Source: Chloroflexota bacterium
GTDB taxonomy: Bacteria; Chloroflexota; Anaerolineae; Anaerolineales; Villigracilaceae
Length of the DNA stretch: 49,884 nucleotides
Assembly (NCBI GenBank): GCA_005778035.1
Contig: SXKT01000074.1
Location: forward strand, 1 to 49,884
Reading direction: 5' to 3'
A model generated the notes under the pieces. That model was not told where the DNA came from. It saw nothing but the letters and a program-made list of their open reading frames with translations, and searched no databases. Both the position numbers and the translations under genes were made by a program. Shown in pieces: positions 7,791 through 16,476 of the stretch. Position 1 is the stretch's first letter. The number at the start of each line of letters is the position of its first letter.

Positions 7791-9002
7791 CTATAACCCA
7801 GCCGCGGCTTTTAGGCTGGCAACCTTCTCGGTGTTTTCCCAAGGCAGTTGCACATCATCACGCCCAAAATGGCCGTAAGCGGCAGTTTGGCGGTAGATCG
7901 GCTGGCGCAGATTGAGGTCGCGAATGATTGCGCCCGGCCGAAGGTCGAAGGTGGTCGAGACGATCTCGGCGATCTTCTCATCGGCGATCTTCCCAGTTCC
8001 AAAGGTTTCTACATTGATCGAAAGTGGGTGGGCAACACCGATCGCGTACGCCACCTGGATCTCACAACGATCAGCCAGGCCAGCAGCAACGATATTCTTG
8101 GCAACCCAGCGTGCCGCGTACGCAGCGGAGCGATCTACCTTTGTGGGGTCTTTGCCAGAGAAAGCGCCACCACCGTGCCGGCCCATGCCACCGTAGGTAT
8201 CTACGATGATCTTGCGGCCAGTCAGTCCGGCATCGCCCATCGGGCCGCCAATGACAAACCTTCCAGTGGGGTTTACATAGATGTTGATATCTCGATCAAC
8301 CATATCGGCGGGCAAAACAGCCAAAATGACATGCTTGATGATATCCGCCCGGATCTGTTCTTGGGAGATCTCGGGGGCATGTTGGGTTGAGATCAACACG
8401 GTATCGATCCGCTTTGGTTTGCCATAAGCGTACTCTACCGTAACCTGGCTTTTGCCATCAGGGCGCAACCAAGGCAGTGTGCCGTTTTTGCGAACTTCCG
8501 CGAGTCTTCGGGCCAATTTGTGTGCCAAGTAGATCGGCATCGGCATCAGGGTGGCTGTCTCGTTGCAGGCAAATCCAAACATCATGCCTTGGTCACCAGC
8601 GCCAACACCATCCACTTCGTCGTGCTCCTTGTGGCTCACTTTTTCTTCAAGCGAGTGGTCTACACCCATGGCGATATCGGCACTTTGGCTGGCCACCGCA
8701 GAAAGGACTGCGCAAGTGTTGCCATCGAAACCCTTGTCGCTATGGTCGTAACCGATCTCTCGTACAACCTTGCGAACCAGTTCATCGAAGTTGACGAAAG
8801 CGTTGGTGGTGATCTCACCGAGTACGGCGATCAGGCCGGTTTTGGCGGCTGTTTCGCAAGCCACGCGTGATTGCGGATCTTGCGCCAAACAAGCATCCAA
8901 CACAGCGTCGGAAATTTGGTCGCAGATCTTGTCAGGATGCCCTTCCGTCACAGATTCGGACGTAAAAAGCAATTTTGGTGAAGTCATAAAAGTGCTGCTC
9001 AT
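7791..9002 (-). CDS. metK: S-adenosylmethionine synthase
   Basis: A 403-residue methionine adenosyltransferase that makes SAM from methionine and ATP. The signatures are complete: [18 protein letters not shown] near the N-terminus, the ATP motif [12 protein letters not shown], and the glycine-rich [19 protein letters not shown]. Its length matches the family. The ATG at 9002 follows AAGGAG by seven bases. A longer in-frame reading upstream would translate the riboswitch and is rejected. The gene is controlled by the SAM-I riboswitch directly upstream. Confidence 0.97.
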   Translation of the reverse strand: MSSTFMTSPKLLFTSESVTEGHPDKICDQISDAVLDACLAQDPQSRVACETAAKTGLIAVLGEITTNAFVNFDELVRKVVREIGYDHSDKGFDGNTCAVLSAVASQSADIAMGVDHSLEEKVSHKEHDEVDGVGAGDQGMMFGFACNETATLMPMPIYLAHKLARRLAEVRKNGTLPWLRPDGKSQVTVEYAYGKPKRIDTVLISTQHAPEISQEQIRADIIKHVILAVLPADMVDRDINIYVNPTGRFVIGGPMGDAGLTGRKIIVDTYGGMGRHGGGAFSGKDPTKVDRSAAYAARWVAKNIVAAGLADRCEIQVAYAIGVAHPLSINVETFGTGKIADEKIAEIVSTTFDLRPGAIIRDLNLRQPIYRQTAAYGHFGRDDVQLPWENTEKVASLKAAAGL

Positions 9003-9010
9003 GATTTTCT

Positions 9011-9060
9011 CCTTAGGATTAAAAGAAATCGCCCTTTCAGGAACAGACGTGAAAGGGCGA
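9011..9060 (-). terminator. Expression platform of the metK riboswitch (terminator and Shine-Dalgarno)
   Basis: On the minus strand an 11-bp stem (9060-9050 with 9039-9029, core TCGCCCTTTCA) with a 10-base loop is followed by TTTCTTTT. This is a standard intrinsic terminator. Just past it lies CCTAAGGAG (from 9017), the metK Shine-Dalgarno. A CTTAGG at 9074-9069 is complementary to CCTAAG at 9017-9012, so the ribosome-binding site may also be masked. Confidence 0.9.
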
Positions 9061-9082
9061 AAAAAGAACCTAAGTCCTTGCC

Positions 9083-9203
9083 CTCTCATCTCCCAGATAA
9101 TGCTCTGTCGGATTTGGCACCGCGCAGCGTTAGGGATATGAACCACATGCTGTCGGTTGTCGAGGCTTCACAGGGCCGTTCCCTCCGCCTCTCTGGATAA
9201 GAG
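9083..9203 (-). promoter_or_regulatory. SAM-I (S-box) riboswitch aptamer
   Basis: The minus-strand RNA has the full S-box layout. P1 is CTCTTATC (9203-9196) pairing with GATGAGAG (9090-9083). The conserved core includes AGAGAGGCGGAGGGAACGG, TGAAGCC, CGACAACC and GGTGCCAAATCC. P3 is formed by ACCG/CAGC with GCTG/CGGT, and P4 by CAGA/TCTG. The 3' strand of P1 continues into GAGAGGGC (9087-9080), which can pair with GCCCTTTC (9058-9051) in the terminator. SAM binding therefore favours termination, and absence of SAM favours metK expression. Confidence 0.96.
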
Positions 9204-9232
9204 TGCCTTCTTGGGCAACAAATTGCCTGAAA

Positions 9233-9261
9233 TATATATCACAAACGAATGCATATTGCAA
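9233..9261 (-). promoter_or_regulatory. Promoter of the metK transcript
   Basis: On the minus strand TTGCAA (9261-9256) and TATATA (9238-9233) are spaced by exactly 17 bases. Transcription would begin near 9226, about 23 bases before the riboswitch P1 stem. The placement just upstream of a confirmed leader RNA supports it. Confidence 0.65.
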
Positions 9262-9318
9262 GGATTTTTATGGCACAATTTATCTACACTTTCATCGAAC
9301 CACACAGAGGCAGGCTTT

Positions 9319-10029
9319 ATGGAAAATGACAACCACCCCCCCAAATACCGCATCTCAGACATGGTGGAAGATGACAAACCCCGGGAAAGACTTGCATCTT
9401 TTGGGCCTGCGGCATTATCCAACAGCGAACTGATCGCCATTCTTATTCGGGTAGGGGTGAAAGGCGAAAGCGCCATTCAGGTTGGCAACCGCTTACTAAA
9501 AAAATACAACGGTCTACGCGGCCTCTACCGCGCCCCTTTTTCAGAACTTCAGAATGAACATGGGTTAGGCCTGGCCAAGAGCGCCCAGCTTAAAGCAGCC
9601 ATAGAGCTTGGCCGCAGACTCACCCTGGAATCTCCGCATGATCGGCCATCCATTGGCTCTCCCAAAGAAGCCGCGGACTTGGTTCTCTATGAAATGAGTA
9701 TCCTGGAACAGGAAGAATTTAGGGTAATGTTATTGGACCGGCGCAACAAGGTTATGGAGACGAACACTCTGTATATCGGTTCGGTCAGTTCGTCTCAGGT
9801 GCGCATCAGTGAAGTATTTAAAGAAGCGGTCCGAAAGAACTCCTCGTCAGTTATCCTTTTTCACAATCATCCAACGGGCGATCCAACCCCAAGTGCCGAT
9901 GATATTTCGGTTACACGGGCGATCATCCAGGCTGGGAAAATTCTCGATATTGAGGTTCTCGACCACATTATCATAGGCGCTGGAGTATTCACTTCTATGA
10001 AGGAAAAAGGCCTCAGCTTTGGCAGCTAA
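9319..10029 (+). CDS. radC: RadC family JAMM-domain protein
   Basis: A 236-residue RadC homologue. The N-terminal half (about residues 20-100, from KPRERLASFGPAALSNSELIAILIRVG) is the UPF0758 helix-hairpin-helix region. The C-terminal half is the MPN/JAMM domain with metal ligands H182 and H184 in HNHPTGDPTPSADD and the closing Asp195. Despite the name, a role in DNA repair is not established. The ATG at 9319 follows AGAGG by eight bases. Longer readings would run back into the metK promoter region. No clear terminator follows before the kinase gene. Confidence 0.93.
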   Translation: MENDNHPPKYRISDMVEDDKPRERLASFGPAALSNSELIAILIRVGVKGESAIQVGNRLLKKYNGLRGLYRAPFSELQNEHGLGLAKSAQLKAAIELGRRLTLESPHDRPSIGSPKEAADLVLYEMSILEQEEFRVMLLDRRNKVMETNTLYIGSVSSSQVRISEVFKEAVRKNSSSVILFHNHPTGDPTPSADDISVTRAIIQAGKILDIEVLDHIIIGAGVFTSMKEKGLSFGS

Positions 10030-10066
10030 ATTGAATTAAGCTTATTTTGCCACTTTTGTTCTACGC

Positions 10067-10072
10067 TATAAT
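10067..10072 (+). promoter_or_regulatory. -10 box before the kinase cassette
   Basis: A perfect TATAAT lies 21 bases before the kinase ATG. No good -35 is seen at 16-18 bases; TTGCCA is only 14 bases away. The kinase ATG has no clear Shine-Dalgarno. Confidence 0.4.
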
Positions 10073-10093
10073 GGTTTAATATTTGTTAACCCT

Positions 10094-11983
10094 ATGGATA
10101 CCAAACTGATCGATCCCCAATCTACCCCGTCCGATTCCCCTTCCCCTAACAAACATGTTCCAGGATCAACGATCGCTAACCGATACCTGCTTTTGGACGT
10201 GATCGGTGTAGGTGGCATGGGGTCTGTCTACCGCGCCAAAGACCTGCACTTTGCCCGGGTAGACAGGTTGGTTGCCATCAAAGAATTGGTCATACAAACC
10301 AAGGACCCAGAGATTCGCAAGACCATTGCCCAAAATTTTGAGCGAGAAGCCAATATCCTGGCCATGCTGGAACATCCCGCCATTCCAAAAATTTTCGACG
10401 CCTTCTCGGAAGAAGATCGCTCTTTTTTGGTAATGGAACTGGTGGATGGAAAAGACCTTGAGGAAATGATCAATAATAATCCTGGGTACTTCCCAGAGGA
10501 ACGCGCTCTTGATTGGGCGATCCAACTTTGTGATGTGCTCTCCTACTTACACCAACACCAACCAACCCCGATCATTTTTCGCGATATGAAACCTTCGAAT
10601 GTGATGGTAAACCAACGGGGAAAAGTAGTATTGATCGATTTTGGTATCGCCAAACCGTTCCAGATCGGCCAAAAAGGAACCATGATCGGCACTGAAGGGT
10701 ATTCATCTCCAGAGCAATATCGGGGAGACGCGACGGTTCGTACCGATATTTACTCACTCGGTGCTACATTGCATCATTTGCTTACCAAAAAAGACCCACG
10801 CAACGAGCCTCCATTTTCGTACAACGACCGTCCGGTCAGAAAATTCAACCCGGCGATATCTGCTGACCTTGAAAAAGTTGTGCAGACCGCGGTTCAGTAC
10901 GAAACTGAAAACCGATATGCCAACATAGAGGAATTGCGCTCTGCCTTGGTGGCCGCCGGAAAAAAAACCGGCCTCCTGAACCGGGCACATTCCGGACCCC
11001 GGACCGCCGATCTCGGAGCCCACAACGCTGTCACCCCACTGTGGTCCTTCAAGTGTGAGGATGAGATCAGGGGCTCTGGTGTTTATGCAGACGGTAGCCT
11101 TTATTTCGGAAGTTATGACCACAATGTATACGCGCTGGATGCCGCCACTGGAGACTTTAAATGGAAGTATGCTACCCATGCCGGCATCGTTAGCAAGCCA
11201 ACTGTGCTCGGAGACCAAATCATGTTTGGTTCGGAAGACAATAATGTATATTCCGTGCATGCAGAAACTGGCAGCATGGTATGGAGTTATCCAACCGGCA
11301 GCCCGATCCGATCATCTGGACGGGTAGCAGACGATCACTTGTTCATAGGTTCTGATGACGGATTTTTACATGTGATTCAAATTGGGTCTGGAACGCCCGC
11401 ATGGACCTATGACGCAGGCGGACAGGTTCGATCAAGCCCCTATTTACTGTCAGACAAGGTGATTTTCGGTACCGAAGCCGGTGAATTGATCGCTCTGAAT
11501 TTTCGTGGCCAAACTTCCTGGAAATTCAGGGCAAAAAGGGCAATCACGTCCTCGCCGGTAGCCAACGAGAACCTAACCTTTGTCTCTTCATTGGATTCTT
11601 ACCTATATGCGATAGACACCAATTCCGGATGGATGATTTGGCGATACAGGTTGGAGAAAGCCTCCATTTCTTCCCCTCTGTTGGTTGGCAACCAGATCAT
11701 TCTCGGATCAACTTCTGGCTTTGTAATTGCCATCGATTCAAAAAGCGGACGGGAAATGTGGCGATTTAAAACCGATGGACAGGTGAATGGTTCACCCTCC
11801 TATTACAAAGATAACCTGTATATTGGCAGCATAGACAAACACCTTTACTGCCTCGAAATTGCCACCGGCAGGTTGGTTTGGAAATACCAAACCAAGGGGC
11901 CTATCACTGCCACCCCCGCAGTATTTGACGGAATGGTATACATCGGCTCCACGGATCATACTTTTTACGCATTTGGTGTATAG
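10094..11983 (+). CDS. Ser/Thr protein kinase with C-terminal PQQ-type beta-propeller
   Basis: A 629-residue cytosolic kinase. The Hanks-type catalytic domain (about 30-290) has the Gly loop GVGGMG (38-43), the ATP Lys63 in VAIKE, the catalytic loop FRDMKPSNV with Asp164 (Phe replaces the usual His of HRD), DFG at 182-184 and the activation segment ending GTEGYSSPEQY. Residues 315-629 are about seven or eight PQQ/WD-like blades with repeated forms such as GSLYFGSYDHNVYALDAATG. No membrane helix or signal peptide is seen, so the propeller should be cytosolic and may sense a ligand or bind a partner. It is the first gene of a cassette with its cognate-looking phosphatase 13 bases downstream. 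Confidence 0.92.
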   Translation: MDTKLIDPQSTPSDSPSPNKHVPGSTIANRYLLLDVIGVGGMGSVYRAKDLHFARVDRLVAIKELVIQTKDPEIRKTIAQNFEREANILAMLEHPAIPKIFDAFSEEDRSFLVMELVDGKDLEEMINNNPGYFPEERALDWAIQLCDVLSYLHQHQPTPIIFRDMKPSNVMVNQRGKVVLIDFGIAKPFQIGQKGTMIGTEGYSSPEQYRGDATVRTDIYSLGATLHHLLTKKDPRNEPPFSYNDRPVRKFNPAISADLEKVVQTAVQYETENRYANIEELRSALVAAGKKTGLLNRAHSGPRTADLGAHNAVTPLWSFKCEDEIRGSGVYADGSLYFGSYDHNVYALDAATGDFKWKYATHAGIVSKPTVLGDQIMFGSEDNNVYSVHAETGSMVWSYPTGSPIRSSGRVADDHLFIGSDDGFLHVIQIGSGTPAWTYDAGGQVRSSPYLLSDKVIFGTEAGELIALNFRGQTSWKFRAKRAITSSPVANENLTFVSSLDSYLYAIDTNSGWMIWRYRLEKASISSPLLVGNQIILGSTSGFVIAIDSKSGREMWRFKTDGQVNGSPSYYKDNLYIGSIDKHLYCLEIATGRLVWKYQTKGPITATPAVFDGMVYIGSTDHTFYAFGV

Positions 11984-11996
11984 GCTGCATTCAGTG

Positions 11997-12890
11997 ATGT
12001 TAAATAAACTTATCGAAAAATTAAAATCGCTTTTTGGAAACAAAACACCAGCCATGCTGGATTCAAGCACGCCGCACGTTCAAAACCGCGCGGCTGAAAT
12101 GTCTCGCCAAAACACAGTCTCAGAATTGCGTTATGCGGCCGGCCAATCCATCGGAAGGGTCCGAAAACAAAACGAAGACAGCCTGTTCGCAAATTCGATC
12201 GTCATAGCCGGAAACAACAAACAAACCCGGGTAGGCATTTTTATCATTGCAGATGGAATGGGTGGTCATCACCATGGTGAAGTTGCCAGTGGTTTGGCGA
12301 TCAACACCATCATTTCAGAACTCCAAGATTCCATTTTGCTTCCCCTGTATAACCAAAAAGAGAAGTTATTTGAAAATAACTCCCTCCACGAGATCTTGCA
12401 ACATGCGGTTTCCTCTGCCCAAAACGCCGTTGTTAATGCTGTGCCCGGCGCTGGCACTACCGTCACCATGGTTGTAGTGGTCAATTCGCAAGCCAGTATC
12501 GTAAATATTGGTGATAGCAGGTGTTACTTGTTGCCTGATGATGGATCGATTCAAAGCCTTACCATCGACCATTCCCTGGTGAACAGGTTAGTAGAACTGG
12601 GTCAAATTACGGCCGAAGAAGCTGTTCAACATCCCCAGAAAAATATCCTCTACAAAGCGATTGGCCAAAAAGGCGAGATCGATGCCGACATTGAAACACA
12701 CTCTTTGCACTCCGGCGACAGGTTACTGTTATGCAGTGATGGTCTTTGGGGCCAAATTTCCGATGATCTTCTTCAAAATGCCATTACTTCAGCTGCCAGC
12801 CTTGACCAGGCTGTAGAGGATCTGATCTCGTTAGCCAACGGCAGTGGTGGCCCCGATAATATCAGCGCAATCCTCATTCAGGTACCATGA
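11997..12890 (+). CDS. PP2C-family protein phosphatase
   Basis: A 297-residue PPM-type Ser/Thr phosphatase. The metal-binding motifs are present: QNEDS (Asp61), ADGMGGH (Asp86), GDSRCYLL, CSDGLWGQI and the C-terminal GGPDNISAIL. An N-terminal segment of about 40 residues precedes the catalytic domain and has no clear fold. The ATG at 11997 is 13 bases after the kinase stop. Its ribosome-binding site is weak, which points to coupled translation. It most likely reverses phosphorylation by the adjacent kinase. The last codons overlap the J/vWA gene by ATGA. Confidence 0.93.
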   Translation: MLNKLIEKLKSLFGNKTPAMLDSSTPHVQNRAAEMSRQNTVSELRYAAGQSIGRVRKQNEDSLFANSIVIAGNNKQTRVGIFIIADGMGGHHHGEVASGLAINTIISELQDSILLPLYNQKEKLFENNSLHEILQHAVSSAQNAVVNAVPGAGTTVTMVVVVNSQASIVNIGDSRCYLLPDDGSIQSLTIDHSLVNRLVELGQITAEEAVQHPQKNILYKAIGQKGEIDADIETHSLHSGDRLLLCSDGLWGQISDDLLQNAITSAASLDQAVEDLISLANGSGGPDNISAILIQVP

Positions 12891-14344
12891 CCGATCCATC
12901 CCGGAAGGATCTTTACTCCATTTTGGGTATCAGCCCAACCGCCAGCCTGCAAGAGATCAAATCAGCATTTCGCAAGGCATTAAAAGAAAATCACCCCGAC
13001 GTAGCCAATGGCAGCACCACCCGATTCTTCGACATTCGCGACGCCTATGTGACACTTTCAAAGGAAAAAACCCGCGAGGAGTACGATCGGTCAATCCATG
13101 GCCAAAATGACCTTGGTCTGATTCAGATATTGCCTACCATATACCCTGAGGAAATTCCCTTCGGAATTGACCGCGCGCGCATATCCCTTCACTTAAAATT
13201 TACGGGGGCTACTGAAAAATCTACAAGCTCTGGGCAAGGAATAGAATTGGTGATTCTGATCGATACCTCCACTTCTATGGCCGGCACCAAGCTCGACGCT
13301 GTGAAATCAGCCTGTCAGGCGCTTCGAGGTGGCCTTCACCCTGCCGACAAACTCACCATCATCGGGTTCAATGATTTCCCCAATATTTTATTTGAAAACC
13401 AAGACCCAACCCTTCCCGGCCTTGGAAACAAGATCCAAACAGTTCAAGCCAAAGGCGGTACAGAATTATCCAAGGCATTGGATATGGCTGGCCAGCGGCT
13501 TGCTGCCCATCACAGAAAAGACAGGCCACAGTACATCTTTTTATTCACAGACGGAAAAACCTATGGCGACGAGAATGCATGCTTGCAATTTGCCGCCCAG
13601 GCAGCGGAGAATATAGTGGCGGTACACTGTTTTGGCATTGGCCCTGAATGGAACGAAACACTACTTGAAGAGATATCTGGCAGGACAGGCGGGTCAACCA
13701 ATTTTTTATCGCAAAAACAACTCACAGCAAAAGAGATATTGCGTTACTTGCATTCCGCGATAACACGCAAGGTTCCAGACCTCTACCTCAGCCTTACACC
13801 TTCTCCCGAATCCCAAATTCTGAGCATCTATCGGCTCAACCCTTCTCCCCAGCAAATACCCTATTACCCCAAAATGGTCATTGGTAGGTTTTCCGGTGAG
13901 CGCCAAGCAAGTATTTTGGTTGAATTGGAACTAAACCTGCAAGGCAACTTTACATCCAAATCGTTACTTACCGTTTCCTCCTGGATATCTGGTATGCCTT
14001 CTGCTCATACTATTGACATTCCCGTTCCAGCATCCAGTTCCAACTCAGAGGAAAAGATCCCCGATGAAACGATCCGTGACGTAACCCAAAAGGTCGTTCT
14101 CATTCGTATGCAACAAAAAGCCCGAAAGCTGATCAACAAGGGAAGCTTGGTTGAAGGCAAAAAATTGCTCAACAGAGTGGCAGAATTATCTCGCCAGTAT
14201 GGTCATGTGTCCTTGGCACAAACCATCGTTCTTGAACTGAATGAACTTGACGCGTCTAAACATTTTTCGGATGAGGGTGAAAAAAAGATTCATTTCGGCA
14301 CCAGGGCTTTGTTGCTCCCGGATGAAAAGGAGCAAAAATCATGA
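12887..14344 (+). CDS. J-domain/von Willebrand factor A fusion protein
   Basis: A 485-residue protein with an unusual architecture. Residues 7-68 are a J domain with an intact HPD (36-38), which in co-chaperones stimulates DnaK ATPase. Residues 118-300 are a vWA domain with a complete MIDAS: D126, S128 and S130 (DTSTS), T192 (KGGTEL) and D222 (FTDG). It therefore should bind a divalent metal and a protein partner. A beta-rich region and a C-terminal helical region follow; the latter (about 400-465) resembles the tail found after vWA domains in other proteins. It overlaps the phosphatase gene and the FHA gene by ATGA at both ends. Function is inferred from domains only. Confidence 0.85.
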   Translation: MTDPSRKDLYSILGISPTASLQEIKSAFRKALKENHPDVANGSTTRFFDIRDAYVTLSKEKTREEYDRSIHGQNDLGLIQILPTIYPEEIPFGIDRARISLHLKFTGATEKSTSSGQGIELVILIDTSTSMAGTKLDAVKSACQALRGGLHPADKLTIIGFNDFPNILFENQDPTLPGLGNKIQTVQAKGGTELSKALDMAGQRLAAHHRKDRPQYIFLFTDGKTYGDENACLQFAAQAAENIVAVHCFGIGPEWNETLLEEISGRTGGSTNFLSQKQLTAKEILRYLHSAITRKVPDLYLSLTPSPESQILSIYRLNPSPQQIPYYPKMVIGRFSGERQASILVELELNLQGNFTSKSLLTVSSWISGMPSAHTIDIPVPASSSNSEEKIPDETIRDVTQKVVLIRMQQKARKLINKGSLVEGKKLLNRVAELSRQYGHVSLAQTIVLELNELDASKHFSDEGEKKIHFGTRALLLPDEKEQKS

Positions 14345-14754
14345 AAGTTTGCCCATACTGCGCCACCGAGGCATTGTTTGGCAGCATTTATTGCGAGCAG
14401 TGTGGAGAGGCGCTATTTCAATCCTCGCCTCCCGAAATATTTTTGGTGATTGGAAGCCAAACCATAACACCAAATCCTTCTTTAAGCATCCTGCTGGGCA
14501 GGGATCCAACCCCGGTATCCGGTTCACAGGTGATCTCGCTGGAAAACTACTCACAGGAAGAAATGGGTGTTTCCCGCAATCATGCGATCATTTTCCTGTC
14601 TGATTCTAAATTTTTTATTAAAGACACAAGTTCCACCAATGGAACTTGGCTAAATATGAATAAAATTAAGCCACAAGAAGCAGTGGAGATACATGACAAT
14701 GACCGAATTAGGTTGGCCAATTTTGAGATTCTCGTAAATATTCGAAAGCGATAA
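14341..14754 (+). CDS. Zinc-ribbon FHA-domain protein
   Basis: A 137-residue protein. The N-terminus is a zinc ribbon with C4, C7, C18 and C21 (CPYC and CEQC). Residues 33-135 are a forkhead-associated domain with GRD (53-55), SRNH (78-81) and SSTNGT (97-102), the residues that contact phosphothreonine. It would read the phosphorylation state produced by the kinase at 10094 and carry it to a partner bound through the ribbon. It overlaps the J/vWA gene by ATGA and ends two bases before the next ATG. Confidence 0.9.
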   Translation: MKVCPYCATEALFGSIYCEQCGEALFQSSPPEIFLVIGSQTITPNPSLSILLGRDPTPVSGSQVISLENYSQEEMGVSRNHAIIFLSDSKFFIKDTSSTNGTWLNMNKIKPQEAVEIHDNDRIRLANFEILVNIRKR

Positions 14755-14756
14755 AA

Positions 14757-14996
14757 ATGAATACTGTTTTGATCCATGTGCTCAACGATGATCCGATCCT
14801 GGGTGAGTTGGACGATTTACCCGCACCAACTGACCAGTTGATTAAAATTTCCCATCCCAGAAAAAAAGATGGGAAAGATTTGCCGTACTTGGCCCAAAAC
14901 GTTACGGAGATTTTTTGGCCGTTAAGCCGCATCACCTTTATTGAAGTGATGCCAAGCGAGGACGATGACGAAATATTTGGTTTCGTGAGGGAGTAG
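14757..14996 (+). CDS. Small protein of unknown function in the kinase cassette
   Basis: A 79-residue cytosolic protein that I do not recognise. It has a hydrophobic start (VLIHVL), a Pro/Asp-rich segment, a basic RKKDGK patch and an acidic C-terminus (PSEDDDEIFGF). It lacks Cys, membrane helices or a signal. Tight spacing supports it as a real gene: two bases after the FHA stop and three bases before the response regulator ATG. It may be an adaptor of the cassette, but nothing in the sequence says so directly. Confidence 0.7.
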   Translation: MNTVLIHVLNDDPILGELDDLPAPTDQLIKISHPRKKDGKDLPYLAQNVTEIFWPLSRITFIEVMPSEDDDEIFGFVRE

Positions 14997-14999
14997 ACA

Positions 15000-15710
15000 A
15001 TGACCGAAGAATTGGAAAGACGCCGAATTTTGGTTGTCGACGACGAAGAACGAATGGTTCGTTTTATTCGATTAAACCTGGAGCATGATGGCTACATGGT
15101 CAGTGAGGCCTTCAATGGCAAGCAAGCCATGCAAAAACTGCGCGAAGCCCTGCCAGATCTGATCCTGCTGGATGTTATGATGCCTGATTTGGATGGCTTC
15201 GAAGTTTTGGAGATGGTCCGAGAAATCAGCAACGTACCCATCATCATGCTAACCGCCAAAGGCGAAGAAGATGACCGTGTACGCGGGTTAGAAAAAGGCG
15301 CTGATGACTACGTCACCAAACCATTTAGCCCGCGCGAATTAGTGAGCCGTGTAAAAGCCGTATTGCGCCGCACCGAAGGCGCTTCCGGGTCCATGCACGG
15401 GTTGATTGAAGTGGATGAACGATTAAAAATCGACTTTGATAAACGGGAAGTTTGGTTGGAAGGCAAGATCGTAAAATTGCGGCCGACAGAATATAAGTTG
15501 CTTTTTCATTTGGTGCAAAACGCAGGCTGGGTGCTCTCTCACGACCAATTGCTTACCAATGTTTGGGGGTACGAGTACCGCGACGAACCACATTATGTGC
15601 GCCTATACATAAATTACCTGCGCCAAAAATTGGAAAAGGATGCCTCGAACCCAAAGTACATCCTGACTGAACGTGGGGTTGGCTACCGTTTCGTCGACTT
15701 CCGCCGGTAA
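15000..15710 (+). CDS. OmpR/PhoB-family response regulator
   Basis: A 236-residue two-domain regulator. The receiver domain has the acidic pair DD (14-15), the phosphoacceptor D58 (LLDVMMPD), a Thr in MLTAKG and the Lys in YVTKPFS. The C-terminal winged helix has the [16 protein letters not shown] and [14 protein letters not shown] segments, ending in RGVGYRF. It binds DNA when phosphorylated. No histidine kinase gene is adjacent. It follows the small cassette protein by three bases, so it is probably part of the same transcript as the Ser/Thr kinase, and crosstalk is possible. Confidence 0.95.
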   Translation: MTEELERRRILVVDDEERMVRFIRLNLEHDGYMVSEAFNGKQAMQKLREALPDLILLDVMMPDLDGFEVLEMVREISNVPIIMLTAKGEEDDRVRGLEKGADDYVTKPFSPRELVSRVKAVLRRTEGASGSMHGLIEVDERLKIDFDKREVWLEGKIVKLRPTEYKLLFHLVQNAGWVLSHDQLLTNVWGYEYRDEPHYVRLYINYLRQKLEKDASNPKYILTERGVGYRFVDFRR

Positions 15711-15741
15711 TGGCGTGTTTTCTGGCAAAAAGGCCCCAAAC

Positions 15742-15770
15742 TTGCGATTAATCCGGCGGTTAGTTATACT
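15742..15770 (+). promoter_or_regulatory. Sigma-70-like promoter of the NarL-type regulator
   Basis: TTGCGA (15742-15747) and TATACT (15765-15770) are spaced by exactly 17 bases. Transcription would begin near 15777, giving a short leader before the ATG at 15794. Confidence 0.7.
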
Positions 15771-15793
15771 ATCCGGCAGACGGAGACATTTGG

Positions 15794-16456
15794 ATGACAA
15801 ACAAACAACGTATTCTGCTGGTAGATGACCATGAAGTGGTACGGTTGGGACTTCGCTCTTTATTGGAGCGGCACCCAAATTTTGAAGTGATCGCTGAAGC
15901 AGGTTCAGCGCGTGAAGCTTTGGAGCAAGTAGCCCACATGAGCCCCGATGTGGTCGTGATGGATATCCGCTTGCCAGGAACCTCTGGCATTGAGGCTTGT
16001 GAAGAGATCGTGAGGTTATACCCCGCCACCAAAGTGATCATGTTAACCTCCTATGCTGAAGATGAGATGTTATTCTCGGCGATCCGCGCCGGGGCTTCCG
16101 GTTACATTCTTAAGCAGATCGGCGGTGCGGACTTGATCCATGCCCTTGAGGCTGTTGGCCGCGGAGAAGCATTGCTTGATCCGGCAGTCACCCAACGAGT
16201 TTTTCAGGAAGTCCGAAAAGCTGTCAAAGAAGAGGAAGCATCCGCCTTTGCACACCTTAGCCAGCAGGAAAAACATGTACTTTTGCTGGTCTCTGAAGGA
16301 AAAACAAACCGCGAGATTGCCCGGTCACTGTATTTGGGCGAGGGAACCGTACGCAATTATGTCAGCAGTATCCTCTCCAAACTTGGGGTCAATAACCGTG
16401 CAGAAGCTGCCGCCTACGCAGTAGAGCATAACCTAAAAGAATATATCCATAACTGA
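15794..16456 (+). CDS. NarL/LuxR-family response regulator
   Basis: A 220-residue regulator. The receiver domain has DD at 11-12, the phosphoacceptor D57 (VVMDIRLPG), Thr in MLTSYA and Lys in YILKQI. The C-terminal LuxR-type helix-turn-helix includes [18 protein letters not shown] and [17 protein letters not shown], and it resembles DevR/DosR and LiaR. It has its own promoter and a following intrinsic terminator, so it is a monocistronic unit. No sensor kinase is adjacent. A GGAG precedes the ATG. Confidence 0.95.
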   Translation: MTNKQRILLVDDHEVVRLGLRSLLERHPNFEVIAEAGSAREALEQVAHMSPDVVVMDIRLPGTSGIEACEEIVRLYPATKVIMLTSYAEDEMLFSAIRAGASGYILKQIGGADLIHALEAVGRGEALLDPAVTQRVFQEVRKAVKEEEASAFAHLSQQEKHVLLLVSEGKTNREIARSLYLGEGTVRNYVSSILSKLGVNNRAEAAAYAVEHNLKEYIHN

Positions 16457-16476
16457 TATACCAACCAATTCCAACA

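Noticed and set aside
9003-9146. In-frame N-terminal extension of metK
   Set aside because: It would translate the SAM-I riboswitch and terminator. The ATG at 9002 has a strong Shine-Dalgarno and matches the family length.
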